From contig NZ_JACIGJ010000015.1 in the NCBI RefSeq assembly GCF_014197855.1, forward strand, positions 32,413 to 96,412: 64,000 bases of DNA. Direction: 5' to 3'. This DNA comes from Roseospira marina. Lineage in GTDB: Bacteria > Pseudomonadota > Alphaproteobacteria > Rhodospirillales > Rhodospirillaceae. Numbering within the stretch: the stretch's first letter is position 1; every line of letters begins with the position of its first letter. Positions 41,368-49,213 of the stretch are shown here, in pieces. A program made the position numbers and the translations under genes. The notes under the pieces are model-generated. The model did not search any database, was not told the DNA's origin, and saw only the letters and a list, made by a program, of their open reading frames with translations.

Positions 41368-42530
41368 CAGCCGAACACACGCTGCGCGAACTGGTCGATC
41401 GTTTCCTTGTCGACGCGCGACAGCCGGTTCATGAACGCCAGCTTGAGACCGGCGCGCCAGTTAGAGCCGCGCGCTAGGCCGATCCGACCGGCGTTGATCA
41501 ACTCACGCGGACTGATCGTGGAGCTGACGCGACCGCCCTTGAACGCCTCGCGCACCTGATTGGCGAAGTCCACGATCTTATTGGCATCCTTGATGTTGAT
41601 CGACGCCTGGCTCGTCACGATGGCCGCCTCGATATCCGCCGTCATGTAGACAACCTCTTCGGTCACGCCGAAGCGGCTGTAGTTGGCGGCGTTGCCGAGT
41701 TGCGTGCCCTGGTAGAGGCCGGTCTCGTCACCGCAGCCGTTCGTGTTGCCGGTCGCGACGAAACGGAAGTCCGGATGCGGCTCGATGTGCCGCCATTCGG
41801 CCGGCGCCTCCTTGATGTAGAGCGGTTCGCCTTCAAGCACCGGCTGATAGACCGACAGCACGGCGGGCATGGCGAAATCGTACTCGTCGGCGCAGTAGAC
41901 CCAACCGTACTTCATTGCCAGGGTCAGCGGACCCGGCTCGAAGTAGGTCGAGCCATCGCGCGCGAGCATCTGCCCGACAATGTGCGCCTCTTCGGTGTTG
42001 ATAGTGTGCTGGACGCGTACCCAGGGCCGCCGCGTGACGGCGCAGATGTTGCGCAGCGACGAGGTTTTGCCGGTGCCGTGATAGCCCCACAAATAGGTGG
42101 CCATGTTCAGCTCCAGCGCCATGAGAACCGTCTTGGTCAGGTCCAGCTCGAACACGTAGTTCGGATCGAGCGCCGGGATCATGTCATCGTAGCTGCTCGA
42201 CCCCTTGAGCGTGACCATGATCGACCCGCCGCGCGCGTTGAGTGCGCCCGGCACTTCACCGAAGCCGAACAGCTCGTGCATCTTCTGCTTGGTGTCGCGA
42301 CTGCGCGTTGGCATGGCAACCACCGTGTCGTCGATCGCCTCAGCCGCCGAGGTCTTCATTTCGGCGCGACGGCGACGGACCAACTCTTCAGCCTGCGAAC
42401 TGAACAGTGGTGCATCCGGGTACTCCCGCATGTACCGCGCGACGTCCCACTCCGGGTGGCAATCCGCGAGATGCTTCTTGATGATATGTACCTTGGCGCC
42501 GCAGACCTGACACAAAATTTTGCCCGACAT
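41367..42530 (-). CDS. CobS/MoxR-like AAA+ ATPase
   Basis: 387 residues. An N-terminal zinc finger is suggested by CQVCGAKVHIIKKHLADCH. The AAA+ core has Walker A GYHGTGKTS near 149 and Walker B VYCADEYDFAMP near 210, with VATGNTNG (sensor 1) near 263. This matches the CobS subunit of cobaltochelatase and its phage relatives. It pairs with the VWA protein 42626-44632. Such pairs act as metal chelatases or protein remodellers; the phage target is unknown. Confidence 0.8.
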   Translation of the reverse strand: MSGKILCQVCGAKVHIIKKHLADCHPEWDVARYMREYPDAPLFSSQAEELVRRRRAEMKTSAAEAIDDTVVAMPTRSRDTKQKMHELFGFGEVPGALNARGGSIMVTLKGSSSYDDMIPALDPNYVFELDLTKTVLMALELNMATYLWGYHGTGKTSSLRNICAVTRRPWVRVQHTINTEEAHIVGQMLARDGSTYFEPGPLTLAMKYGWVYCADEYDFAMPAVLSVYQPVLEGEPLYIKEAPAEWRHIEPHPDFRFVATGNTNGCGDETGLYQGTQLGNAANYSRFGVTEEVVYMTADIEAAIVTSQASINIKDANKIVDFANQVREAFKGGRVSSTISPRELINAGRIGLARGSNWRAGLKLAFMNRLSRVDKETIDQFAQRVFG

Positions 42531-42613
42531 TTCCCTGTATTCTCCGTGCGTTACACCCTGTCGCGTGTGCGAGCGACTATGTATGTTTTACGCGACACAC
42601 GACGGGTCATCAA

Positions 42614-42625
42614 GTCAATTTTGAT
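42614..42625. promoter_or_regulatory. RTCA-N4-TGAY operator-like site
   Basis: GTCAATTTTGAT with flank TTACC, abutting the TAA of 42626-44632 and 84 bases upstream of the CobS-like start. A minus-strand TACATAGTC element lies between. Confidence 0.65.
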
Positions 42626-44632
42626 TTACCCTTGCAGGAGTATCGCGCGCAGCTCCTTCATCACCTGGCTGGGCAGCGCACTCAGCGTGTCCAACACGAC
42701 GCGCTTCGGATAGAAGTGTTCGACGGCATCGGACATGATGCCGATACCCACCGTCTCGACGCCGGCCACGCTTAGGTTTTTGATCGTGTTCCGTAGATGG
42801 CGAATCTGATCAGAAGAACTGCCCTGGGCGCACGGTGCGCCATCCGACAGCACGATCAGAACGCGGCGACTGGCCCGCTGCTTGAGCAGCCGCTGACCGG
42901 CGATCTCCACGCATTCGCCGTCGACGTTGTTGGCGAGACCGCAGACATGCGGCGCCGCCGCGAAACGGCGTCGAACCTCGGCCGTCAGACGATCCTCGAA
43001 CCCTTTGAAGATCGGCATATACAGAGGCTCAATGCGCGAAAAATGGCGCCCTGCTTTTTTCTCTTCCGCTTCAAGCAGCGTCCCGGACAGGCCCCGGTGT
43101 CGTGCTATACCAAACCCGTCTGTCGTGAAACCCAAGCATTCGTGCCGGACGTTCACGCGTTCCAGCGTTTGCGACAGAGCATAGGCCGCGTCCATCGCCA
43201 TCTTCATCTTGGGGCCACGCATCGACCCGGAACAGTCGACCAGCAGCGACACCGCGGTATCCATCGACCGATTCTCCTGCCGGCGCCGGAAGACGCGCGT
43301 GTCCCTCGTCGCGAGCCGATGTAGACTGGCACTGTGAAGGCGACCGCTACGGTAGCCCGGCACATGCGTGATCTGGCTGCGCGCGGCCATCAGCCGCTCG
43401 ATGTCCTTCTGCATGACGCCGACCATCGAGCGCGTCTCGTCATCCAGCCGCGTCATCCATACGTCCTTGAACGCATGCTCCGAAAAACTGAACGTCTCGG
43501 TCCGGTCCCAATCGCGCGTGTAGATCAGGTATTCGGCGGCGGCGGCGGCGTCGGCAGCGGCGTCGCCGATGATCTTTGACGCGCCCTCGTCGAAGTCCAT
43601 ACCCTTCAGACTCTCAGCGTCGAGGTCGTCGGCCCAGGTCGTCGGCGTCTTGCCCTTCCTGCCGTCGTCCGCGCCCTCATCCGCATCGCCACCGGTGTCA
43701 GTTTCGTCCGCGCCCTCATCCGCATCGCCACCGGTGTCAGTTTCGTCCGCGCCCTCATCCGCATCGCCACCGGTGTCAGTTTCGTCGGCGCCCTCATCCG
43801 ACTCGAACTTGGGCTTGGGCTCGCCTTCGCTATCCGGCTCGGACATCGGCCTATCGGTAGATTCGGTCTTCGGCTCCTTCTCGTCGTCTGCCTTCTTGTC
43901 CGGCTCCTTGCGCTTTTTTCCAGTCTCGCCTTCACCTTCGCCTTCGCCTTCGCCTTCGCCCTCCATGCTAAACTCCGGCTGCGCTTCGAGAGGCGTGTTC
44001 AGCGCCTCGTCGATCTTGATGGCTAGATCGAGCGCCTCTCGCGAGGCTCGGATCTTCGGCACATCAAGTTTTAGATCACCGATCCGGTCGACCGGATCGG
44101 TGATCAGCGACCAGCGATCCTCTTCATCGAGAAACGCCTGGAAGGCGCGCTGACCGGCCCAGGCGCGCATCGCCGGCACCAGCAACACGGACAGAACCTT
44201 CTTCGGGTGGCTGCACGCCTTTTCAAGCGCCGGCTTTGTCAAATGCTCGATGAAGAAACCGTGAAGCTTTTCGAGGTTGTAGGCGCTTCCTGGAAACTTT
44301 CGCCAGATCATACGCTCGATGAACGTGTCCTCGACGACGTTGTGCAGGACGCCGACCCGCTTGTTAATTTCGCCCGCTTCTTTCACGACCGACCAGTCCG
44401 TGAAAAGAATGTGCGCAACCTCGTGGTCAATGAAGCCCTGAATACCCAGGATCAACGCTTCGGTGGCGTTGTCCGGGATGAACGGGATGTTGACGCGCTT
44501 CGGTTTAAGCGTGCGTGCATCCGTCTCGACATACGCCGAGAGACCGCGCTGTGTGACGATAATTCCCCTGCCCGCGAGCAACTGTGTGACCTGTGTGCAG
44601 GCGTCGCGCAGTGTAATAATGTCTTGATTCAT
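42626..44632 (-). CDS. CobT-like VWA protein with HExxH motif
   Basis: 668 residues. The C-terminal VWA domain has a perfect MIDAS motif LLVDCSGSMRG near 460, then GFTTDG and VLIVLSDGAPC. The N-terminal domain contains IDHEVAHILF near residue 70, an HExxH zincin-type motif, with NVVEDTFIERM downstream, as in CobT-like metallopeptidase-related domains. The middle is acidic and repetitive: (EG)n and three 13-residue DEGADETDTGGDA repeats. Partner of 41367-42530. Confidence 0.78.
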   Translation of the reverse strand: MNQDIITLRDACTQVTQLLAGRGIIVTQRGLSAYVETDARTLKPKRVNIPFIPDNATEALILGIQGFIDHEVAHILFTDWSVVKEAGEINKRVGVLHNVVEDTFIERMIWRKFPGSAYNLEKLHGFFIEHLTKPALEKACSHPKKVLSVLLVPAMRAWAGQRAFQAFLDEEDRWSLITDPVDRIGDLKLDVPKIRASREALDLAIKIDEALNTPLEAQPEFSMEGEGEGEGEGEGETGKKRKEPDKKADDEKEPKTESTDRPMSEPDSEGEPKPKFESDEGADETDTGGDADEGADETDTGGDADEGADETDTGGDADEGADDGRKGKTPTTWADDLDAESLKGMDFDEGASKIIGDAAADAAAAAEYLIYTRDWDRTETFSFSEHAFKDVWMTRLDDETRSMVGVMQKDIERLMAARSQITHVPGYRSGRLHSASLHRLATRDTRVFRRRQENRSMDTAVSLLVDCSGSMRGPKMKMAMDAAYALSQTLERVNVRHECLGFTTDGFGIARHRGLSGTLLEAEEKKAGRHFSRIEPLYMPIFKGFEDRLTAEVRRRFAAAPHVCGLANNVDGECVEIAGQRLLKQRASRRVLIVLSDGAPCAQGSSSDQIRHLRNTIKNLSVAGVETVGIGIMSDAVEHFYPKRVVLDTLSALPSQVMKELRAILLQG
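43671..43787. repeat. Three 39-base tandem repeats in the cobT-like gene
   Basis: Units at 43671, 43710 and 43749 encode DEGADETDTGGDA three times, with a partial fourth. Near-perfect identity suggests recent expansion. They lie in the disordered acidic linker. Confidence 0.85.
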
Positions 44633-44643
44633 TGCAGCCTCTA

Positions 44644-44655
44644 ATCAGATTTGAT
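44644..44655. promoter_or_regulatory. RTCA-N4-TGAY operator-like site
   Basis: ATCAGATTTGAT with flank TTATC, 12 bases upstream of the CobT-like start. Confidence 0.7.
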
Positions 44656-44667
44656 TTATCAAGTAAA

Positions 44668-44711
44668 ACAAGAGACAGATGGAAATGCGAGCGTTCCGAC
44701 TGTCTCTTGTT
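44668..44711. terminator. Long hairpin between two operator sites
   Basis: AACAAGAGACAG and its complement form a 12-base-pair stem; the loop can form a further stem (GGAA.. TTCC). On the minus strand it is followed by TTTTAC. It separates 44725-44922 from the CobT-like gene. Confidence 0.65.
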
Positions 44712-44712
44712 A

Positions 44713-44724
44713 ATCAAATTTGAT
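44713..44724. promoter_or_regulatory. RTCA-N4-TGAY operator-like site
   Basis: ATCAAATTTGAT, a perfect palindrome with flank TTACC, abutting the TAA of 44725-44922; second of a pair with 44644-44655. Confidence 0.7.
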
Positions 44725-44922
44725 TTACCTTACAACAACGGCAGGTTCGAACGGCCCGTACAAAATCTGGACCTCTTCACCGTCGGGGTCGAGCCCCCAC
44801 ACCAACCGCGTCCAATTACTCACTGCCACCTGCTTATTCGTCAGGTTTCCTTCCAGTGCGAACGCCTTATCCGAAGGCGTTTCCTCGATCCGGCGAGTTT
44901 CTGTCACCGTATTAGTCTCCAT
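44725..44922 (-). CDS. Hypothetical protein, 65 aa
   Basis: Opens METNTVTETRRIEETPSD; a C-terminal strand region (TRLVWGLDPDGEEVQILYG). It lies just downstream of the repressor gene and its terminator. Unrecognised. Confidence 0.6.
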   Translation of the reverse strand: METNTVTETRRIEETPSDKAFALEGNLTNKQVAVSNWTRLVWGLDPDGEEVQILYGPFEPAVVVR

Positions 44923-44942
44923 TTAGTCCTCACTCACGACGG

Positions 44943-44973
44943 AGAGCCGAGGGTCGAAAATACCCTCGGCTCT
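44943..44973 (-). terminator. Intrinsic terminator of the repressor gene
   Basis: AGAGCCGAGGGT and its complement enclose a seven-base loop 20 bases past the stop at 44993. Short T-run only. Confidence 0.7.
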
Positions 44974-44992
44974 GTTTGACAGGAATGGGTAG

Positions 44993-45421
44993 TCACTTGG
45001 ACGAAAAGACCTCCTTGAGACCTTGGCGCACATCGTCATCCAGCGCCGGGTTTCCTTCATTGGAAACGGTGCGGATGTACTCAATGATGGCCATTTCGTT
45101 TTCGGATACGACACGTTTCATGATGCTGTTCAGTTCGTACCACGCCCGATCATCGGCGGGCCAATACTGCTCAAGACCAAGTCGCAAAAGATGCGCGAGA
45201 TCGACATCAATGGCTCGCGCCAGTGCCGGCAGTCGATCGAGGGGAATTTTAGCGTCCCCGCGCTTGAACATACTGACGATGTTCGCGCGGTCATAGCCCA
45301 GCTCCTTCGCGATCTGCCGCTGCGTCTTGACACCCTGGAGATTCGTCAGTCGCTCATCCAAAAAATGCGCAATACGAGTCTTCGACGGATCACCCGCCGG
45401 ATGAGCTTCTAAACCGGGCAT
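44993..45421 (-). CDS. XRE-family transcriptional repressor candidate
   Basis: 142 residues. A helix-turn-helix lies near residues 33-58 (TQRQIAKELGYDRANIVSMF) followed by IPLDRLPALARAIDVDLAHLL, as in Cro/CI-type XRE domains. The C-terminal half (IIEYIRTVSNEGNPAL) may dimerise. GGAGAGAGG precedes the ATG. Two RTCA-N4-TGAY sites (45445, 45502) lie in its own upstream region, so it is the best candidate for binding the window-wide operators; a role in plasmid copy control is the alternative. Confidence 0.72.
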   Translation of the reverse strand: MPGLEAHPAGDPSKTRIAHFLDERLTNLQGVKTQRQIAKELGYDRANIVSMFKRGDAKIPLDRLPALARAIDVDLAHLLRLGLEQYWPADDRAWYELNSIMKRVVSENEMAIIEYIRTVSNEGNPALDDDVRQGLKEVFSSK

Positions 45422-45444
45422 ATGACCTCTCTCCTTTCTGTTTA

Positions 45445-45456
45445 ATCACGTATGAT
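45445..45456. promoter_or_regulatory. Operator-like site upstream of the repressor gene
   Basis: ATCACGTATGAT, 24 bases before the repressor ATG; a TTGATCAA palindrome lies at about 45459-45466. Confidence 0.65.
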
Positions 45457-45501
45457 TGTTTGATCAACGTACATTGGGTTTTTATCCAGAGCAAGCGTTG
45501 A

Positions 45502-45513
45502 GTCAAACTTGAT
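45502..45513. promoter_or_regulatory. Operator-like site upstream of the repressor gene
   Basis: GTCAAACTTGAT, with a minus-strand GGTATATC element adjoining (about 45522-45529). Together with 45445-45456 it suggests autoregulation. Confidence 0.65.
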
Positions 45514-45557
45514 CTATCAAAGATATACCGCCCGCGTCGCACTTGAACAGCGGGAAG

Positions 45558-46493
45558 TTATAAAATTTTGGCCGCCTTATAGGATTTCGTATCAATCGGC
45601 GATCTGCTCGGCGCCAGCACGATGCCGCCCGGCTGAACCGTGACGTTGGCCTCGGGATAAGCTGCCAGGGCGTGTTCCAAGTTCCTTTGAAACTCGGGGC
45701 GAAATTGACGCAGCAGGCTCATGCCGCCACCAAACTGACCGTACAGCGCAGACCAGGATAGACTCAGTGGCTCGTCAAGAATATGCAGCCGCCATGCGAG
45801 CCAACAGTAGATGTCTAGGGCCATTGGTTTGCTAGCCAAGACCCGCACGGCGGCCTCAAGCAGCGGCACAGGATGCTGCAAAAGACTGCGATAGAACATC
45901 TCGTTGAGAACCACCTCTTCATTCCACAGCACGAGCTGACGCGGATTGGAGCTGGTCATGAGGATTTCATCATCGACAAACCCGCCATTGTGCCGAAGCT
46001 GGGTTTGAACGCCGCCGGATTCCGTCGTCAGGAAGAAGGTGAGCTTGCAGGCGCTGATGCGGCGAGCCTGACGCCGAACCTCGGCGTAGGTCTTGCCACC
46101 GGCGGCGATGCCCATGTTCTGAAGCCACTCAGCCATGGACCGGCCCAATTCGACGCGGCGGCTGTTGGTTTGCTTGGCGCGGGTCTGGAGATAGATCAGT
46201 ATCATGCGCGCTTTGGCGCCGGCCGGCAGACCCACCGGGGTCTCGCCGTCCTCTTCCATGCCGGACTCGATCAGTAGAGTTACGTTGGCCCCAGAGCGTC
46301 GCCACACGGTTTCCTTGGGTGTGCGCAGGGGAAGCGAGGTTTGCGAGAAACCGGAATAGATCAGATTGAGGCTCCGGTGTTCGTCTGCCAGAACTCGCGC
46401 TGCCGGATCTACCAAATGTCTCTGTTCCAGGTCGATCATGTCCTTCGCGGCATGACGCCCGTGCAAGAGGATGAGGTTGTGTATCTCACCCAT
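45558..46493 (-). CDS. repA: Plasmid replication initiator RepA
   Basis: 311 residues of the plasmid RepA family (RepA_C type). Characteristic blocks: AKARMILIYLQTRAKQTNSR near 96, VELGRSMAEWLQNMGI near 117, YAEVRRQARRISACKLTFF near 138, LQHPVPLLEAAVRVLASKP near 213 and MALDIYCWLAWRL near 234. It binds iterons to open the origin; the iteron array lies immediately upstream (46556-47010). GGAG lies nine bases before the ATG. Its presence among phage replication genes indicates a phage-plasmid. Confidence 0.85.
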   Translation of the reverse strand: MGEIHNLILLHGRHAAKDMIDLEQRHLVDPAARVLADEHRSLNLIYSGFSQTSLPLRTPKETVWRRSGANVTLLIESGMEEDGETPVGLPAGAKARMILIYLQTRAKQTNSRRVELGRSMAEWLQNMGIAAGGKTYAEVRRQARRISACKLTFFLTTESGGVQTQLRHNGGFVDDEILMTSSNPRQLVLWNEEVVLNEMFYRSLLQHPVPLLEAAVRVLASKPMALDIYCWLAWRLHILDEPLSLSWSALYGQFGGGMSLLRQFRPEFQRNLEHALAAYPEANVTVQPGGIVLAPSRSPIDTKSYKAAKIL

Positions 46494-46555
46494 TTTTTCA
46501 ATCTCCGCCCTAGCAAACCCTCAAAAGCAAAACATCCACAGGTCGAGATGTCCAG

Positions 46556-47010
46556 TTGGACCTTTCCGACGGTACTATTAGGGTTTTTCCTATAATGGAA
46601 CAGTGTCGGTAAGTTCCAGTGGATAACTCGATTCGCCTGTGGATAACCGCGAGTCGCGTCGGTAAGGTCCAAAGGTGGCGTCGGTAAGGTCCAAACTCAC
46701 CCTGTGGATAAATCGATGCGTCGGAAAGTTCCAAGGCGAGTCTGTGGGCAACTTTCGCCCCAGTGCGGTGTTCCGAGTCGCAGACTGCATTTTCGTCGCT
46801 CCGAGACAGAAGGTCGGCGAACAGAACGAGTACGGCTTGGACCTTACCGACGCTGTGCAGAGTGAGCCGGACATTGAGTGCGCTATTCGGTATCCGGATC
46901 TGGCCGCCCGAGCGTGTCAGCAGGCTGAGCGCGCTCAATTCCGTGACGTCGCGATGCAGACTCTCGACCAAATCCTGGATCGTGCGTCAGAAGCGTCGGT
47001 ATCTTCCAAA
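46556..47010. other. Plasmid replication origin: iterons and DnaA boxes
   Basis: Copies of the 16-base iteron GTCGGTAAGGTCCAAA or close variants occur at 46605, 46658, 46680, 46720 and 46995 (plus) and at 46556 and 46837 (minus). DnaA boxes TTATCCACA (minus) are perfect at 46638-46646 and 46703-46711, with a one-mismatch copy at 46618-46626, alternating with the iterons. This is the standard layout of an iteron-controlled low-copy plasmid origin next to repA. Confidence 0.82.
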
Positions 47011-47314
47011 TCCCGAGCTTGGCGATTGCGCGGGCTCTATAGTCCGGGCGATCGTGGAAGAGCTTCCTGGCCCACATACGGGCGCTTATACCATATAGCG
47101 ACAAGAAAGGGCACGAACGTGACGACGGCCAGCGCGTCAAAGCGCGAGTTCGTGCTTTCGCTAATTCGTTATACGCGCGTGCACTGCTGCGCGTCTATAG
47201 CGTCGAGAACGTGCGCAAAATGCTAGGATTCGCACGACTGAGCGCATAATGTCCCTTATGCGCTCAGTTTGAGGCCCAATCGAACCGCGGCGCCAAAGCG
47301 AGAGGATCGTGTCA
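47011..47314. other. Gap between origin and recombinase gene
   Basis: Holds a CGCTATATGG element on the minus strand near 47092, TTCGCTAATTCG words near 47155 and the 13-6-13 inverted repeat (47237-47268). The 183-codon plus-strand frame covering 46675-47226 is produced by the iterons and is not a gene. Confidence 0.55.
47237..47268. other. lox/dif-like 13-6-13 recombination site
   Basis: Perfect inverted arms, ACTGAGCGCATAA (47237-47249) and its exact complement (47256-47268), flank a six-base asymmetric centre TGTCCC. Arm and spacer lengths match the core sites of Cre and XerCD-type tyrosine recombinases. The site lies 46 bases upstream of a tyrosine recombinase gene. The alternative is a simple terminator for minus- or plus-strand transcripts; no T-run longer than three follows. 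Confidence 0.6.
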
Positions 47315-47974
47315 ATGGCCCGCCAAGGTCGCCAAGCGCAAATTCTGGATCCTAAGCGTCATCTCCCGACGCTGCTCGACGCCTGTGCCGGCTCGCGCTA
47401 CCCGCACCGAGATCGCGTCGTGGTGCTGCTGTCCGTCCGCGCCGGCCTGCGGCGCATGGAGATCGCCGGTCTCAAGCGTCGACATGTCCTAGGTCCCTCG
47501 GGCGACGTCGGCACGCACATCAATCTGGAGGACCGGATTTGCAAGCAGGGCAGCGGCGGCCGGATCCCGATTCACCCCGAGCTGCGTCAAGCTCTCTTCG
47601 ATCTGCTCCAGAAATCGCCCGGTCTGCCGAACTGGCCGCTCATTCTGTCTGAGCGCGCCGAGGCGGCCGCGACGGGGCGGGGCACCAGCGCCGGCGAGAC
47701 GACGCGATCGGCGCCGCTCGACGAGCCCTATCACATGCGCGCCGACGCCATCGGCTATCTGTTCTATCGGCTCTACCGGAAGGCGGGGCTGACGGGCTGC
47801 TCGTCACACAGCGGCCGGCGCACCTTCGGCACCCTCGCGGCACGCCGCGCCATGCAGACGCCCGGCGGTTCCATTCGTGACGTGCAGGTGCTGCTGCGTC
47901 ATCAGAATCTCGCGACAACCCAGAAGTACATTGAGGCAAACAGCGAGGTTCACGAGAAGCTGGTGGACTTCTAA
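47315..47974 (+). CDS. Small tyrosine recombinase
   Basis: 219 residues. Catalytic residues: Arg in RAGLRRMEIAGL near 46, a Lys/Gly beta-hairpin CKQGSGGRIPIHPEL near 85, HSGRR (His and second Arg) near 167, LLRHQNL (second His) near 193 and the nucleophile Tyr in TTQKYIE near 203. The protein has only the catalytic domain; the usual N-terminal core-binding domain is absent. GAGAGG lies nine bases before the ATG; the GTG six bases upstream is less likely. Probably resolves plasmid multimers at 47237-47268. Confidence 0.8.
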   Translation: MARQGRQAQILDPKRHLPTLLDACAGSRYPHRDRVVVLLSVRAGLRRMEIAGLKRRHVLGPSGDVGTHINLEDRICKQGSGGRIPIHPELRQALFDLLQKSPGLPNWPLILSERAEAAATGRGTSAGETTRSAPLDEPYHMRADAIGYLFYRLYRKAGLTGCSSHSGRRTFGTLAARRAMQTPGGSIRDVQVLLRHQNLATTQKYIEANSEVHEKLVDF

Positions 47975-48080
47975 GCGTGCTGCGTTCGTTGCGTTGGTTT
48001 CGTTAATTGCGTTTGAAAACCGAATTTTCGAGGCGTAAGATCGTTGCCCGGCGAAAGTCACCGTGTGCAGGGAGAGGCAC

Positions 48081-48533
48081 ATGAACGCACTAGCTCACAT
48101 TTCCCCGCCGACGGCCGAGGATATCGACCTCGCTCGGGCGTCGGGGCAAGCTCTTGCATCCATCATTCACGAGACGGGGCCGGTCGAGTTCTCGGTACGC
48201 CGAGGCGACGAAGAGAGCGCCGTCCAGTTGCCGATCGAGGCGTTCGACCTGCTCGTCAACATCCTGGGCGACATGGCCGCCGGCCGTGCCGTTACCCTCG
48301 TTCCGCTGGATGCCGAACTCACCACCCAACAAGCCGCCGACTTGCTGAACGTATCCAGGCCCTATCTCAACAACCTGATCGACAAGGGAGAGATTCCGCA
48401 CCGAAAAGTTGGAAGGCACCGCAGGCTGCGTTGCCAGGACATCATAGACTATAAGAAAAGGGACGACGCCGCCCGACGCGCCGTGCTTGATTCGCTGGCC
48501 GCCGAAGCCCAGGAATACAACATGGGATACTGA
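48081..48533 (+). CDS. Antitoxin with excisionase-type helix-turn-helix
   Basis: 150 residues from MNALAHISPPTAED; GGGAGAGG lies close upstream. Near residue 83, TTQQAADLLNVSRPYLNNLI, then GEIPHRKVGRHRRL, is the MerR/excisionase-type DNA-binding domain used by antitoxins of PIN toxins. The first 75 residues are a separate domain. The stop is three bases before the toxin start. Confidence 0.78.
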   Translation: MNALAHISPPTAEDIDLARASGQALASIIHETGPVEFSVRRGDEESAVQLPIEAFDLLVNILGDMAAGRAVTLVPLDAELTTQQAADLLNVSRPYLNNLIDKGEIPHRKVGRHRRLRCQDIIDYKKRDDAARRAVLDSLAAEAQEYNMGY

Positions 48534-48536
48534 GTT

Positions 48537-49106
48537 TTGAATCAGTTCACGGCCTTTTTGGATGCGTGCGTCCTATTTCCCGCGCCCATGCGGGATCTTC
48601 TCATGGAACTTGCGGTGTCGGACCTCTTCAGACCGAGGTGGTCCGACACCGTTCATGAGGAATGGATCACGGCGGTTTTGCGAGGACGGCCGGATCTGAC
48701 CCGGGCTGTTCTCGACCGAACCCGCGAGATGCTGGAGTCCCACGCGCGAGACGCGCGCGTCACCGGCTTCGAACCTCTGATCGAGGGCTTGGTTCTGCCT
48801 GACGAGAACGATCGGCACGTTCTGGCTGCGGCCATCAAGGGTCGTGCCGATCTGATCGTCACGAACAATCTCCGCGATTTCCCGCCCGACGTTCTGGCAC
48901 AATGGGATTTGGAAGCGCGTCACCCCGACGCCTTCCTGGTTGACCAATTTCACCTAAGCAAAAGCCTTTTTCTCGAAGCTGTTCGAACGATACGAGAGCG
49001 TCTCAAGAACCCGCCGAAACACGCCGATCAATACCTCGACGCTTTACGTAAATGCGGGCTCGTGGCGACCGCTAAAGAAATCGAACCCTACAAAAATCTC
49101 ATATAA
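48537..49106 (+). CDS. PIN-domain toxin (VapC-like)
   Basis: 189 residues with a TTG start. PIN motifs: FLDACVLFP near residue 7 (first Asp), EEWITAVL near 40, LPDENDRHVLAAAI near 92 and ADLIVTNNLRDFP near 109 (acidic residues for metal binding). PIN toxins are ribonucleases held inactive by the partner antitoxin (48081-48533). With RepA and the resolution site it completes a plasmid stability module. Confidence 0.82.
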   Translation: MNQFTAFLDACVLFPAPMRDLLMELAVSDLFRPRWSDTVHEEWITAVLRGRPDLTRAVLDRTREMLESHARDARVTGFEPLIEGLVLPDENDRHVLAAAIKGRADLIVTNNLRDFPPDVLAQWDLEARHPDAFLVDQFHLSKSLFLEAVRTIRERLKNPPKHADQYLDALRKCGLVATAKEIEPYKNLI

Positions 49107-49109
49107 AAA

Positions 49110-49129
49110 GGGCGGCCCAAAGGCCGCCC
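49110..49129 (-). terminator. Hairpin terminator
   Basis: GGGCGGCC and its complement around CAAA. On the minus strand TTTTTATATG follows, so it ends the unit of 49214; it may also stop plus-strand transcription from the toxin gene. Confidence 0.75.
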
Positions 49130-49213
49130 ATTGCACATATACGGAGAACACTGAGGCCCTGACCTTGATCAGGGAAGAAAGACTATAGCAAGCAAAGACG
49201 CGGAGCGCAATAC

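Noticed and set aside
44713..44724. FNR/Anr binding site
   Set aside because: FNR sites are TTGAT-N4-ATCAA; here the half-sites are in the opposite order (ATCA-N4-TGAT), so that regulator is not expected to bind.
46675..47226. 183-codon plus-strand frame after repA
   Set aside because: Its first codons are the iterons themselves and the rest covers DnaA boxes; composition is not protein-like.
47315..47974. Classical chromosomal prophage integrase
   Set aside because: The enzyme lacks the arm-binding and core-binding N-terminal domains and no excisionase gene or tRNA-end attachment site is seen; a resolution role with the adjacent 13-6-13 site is more likely, though not proven.
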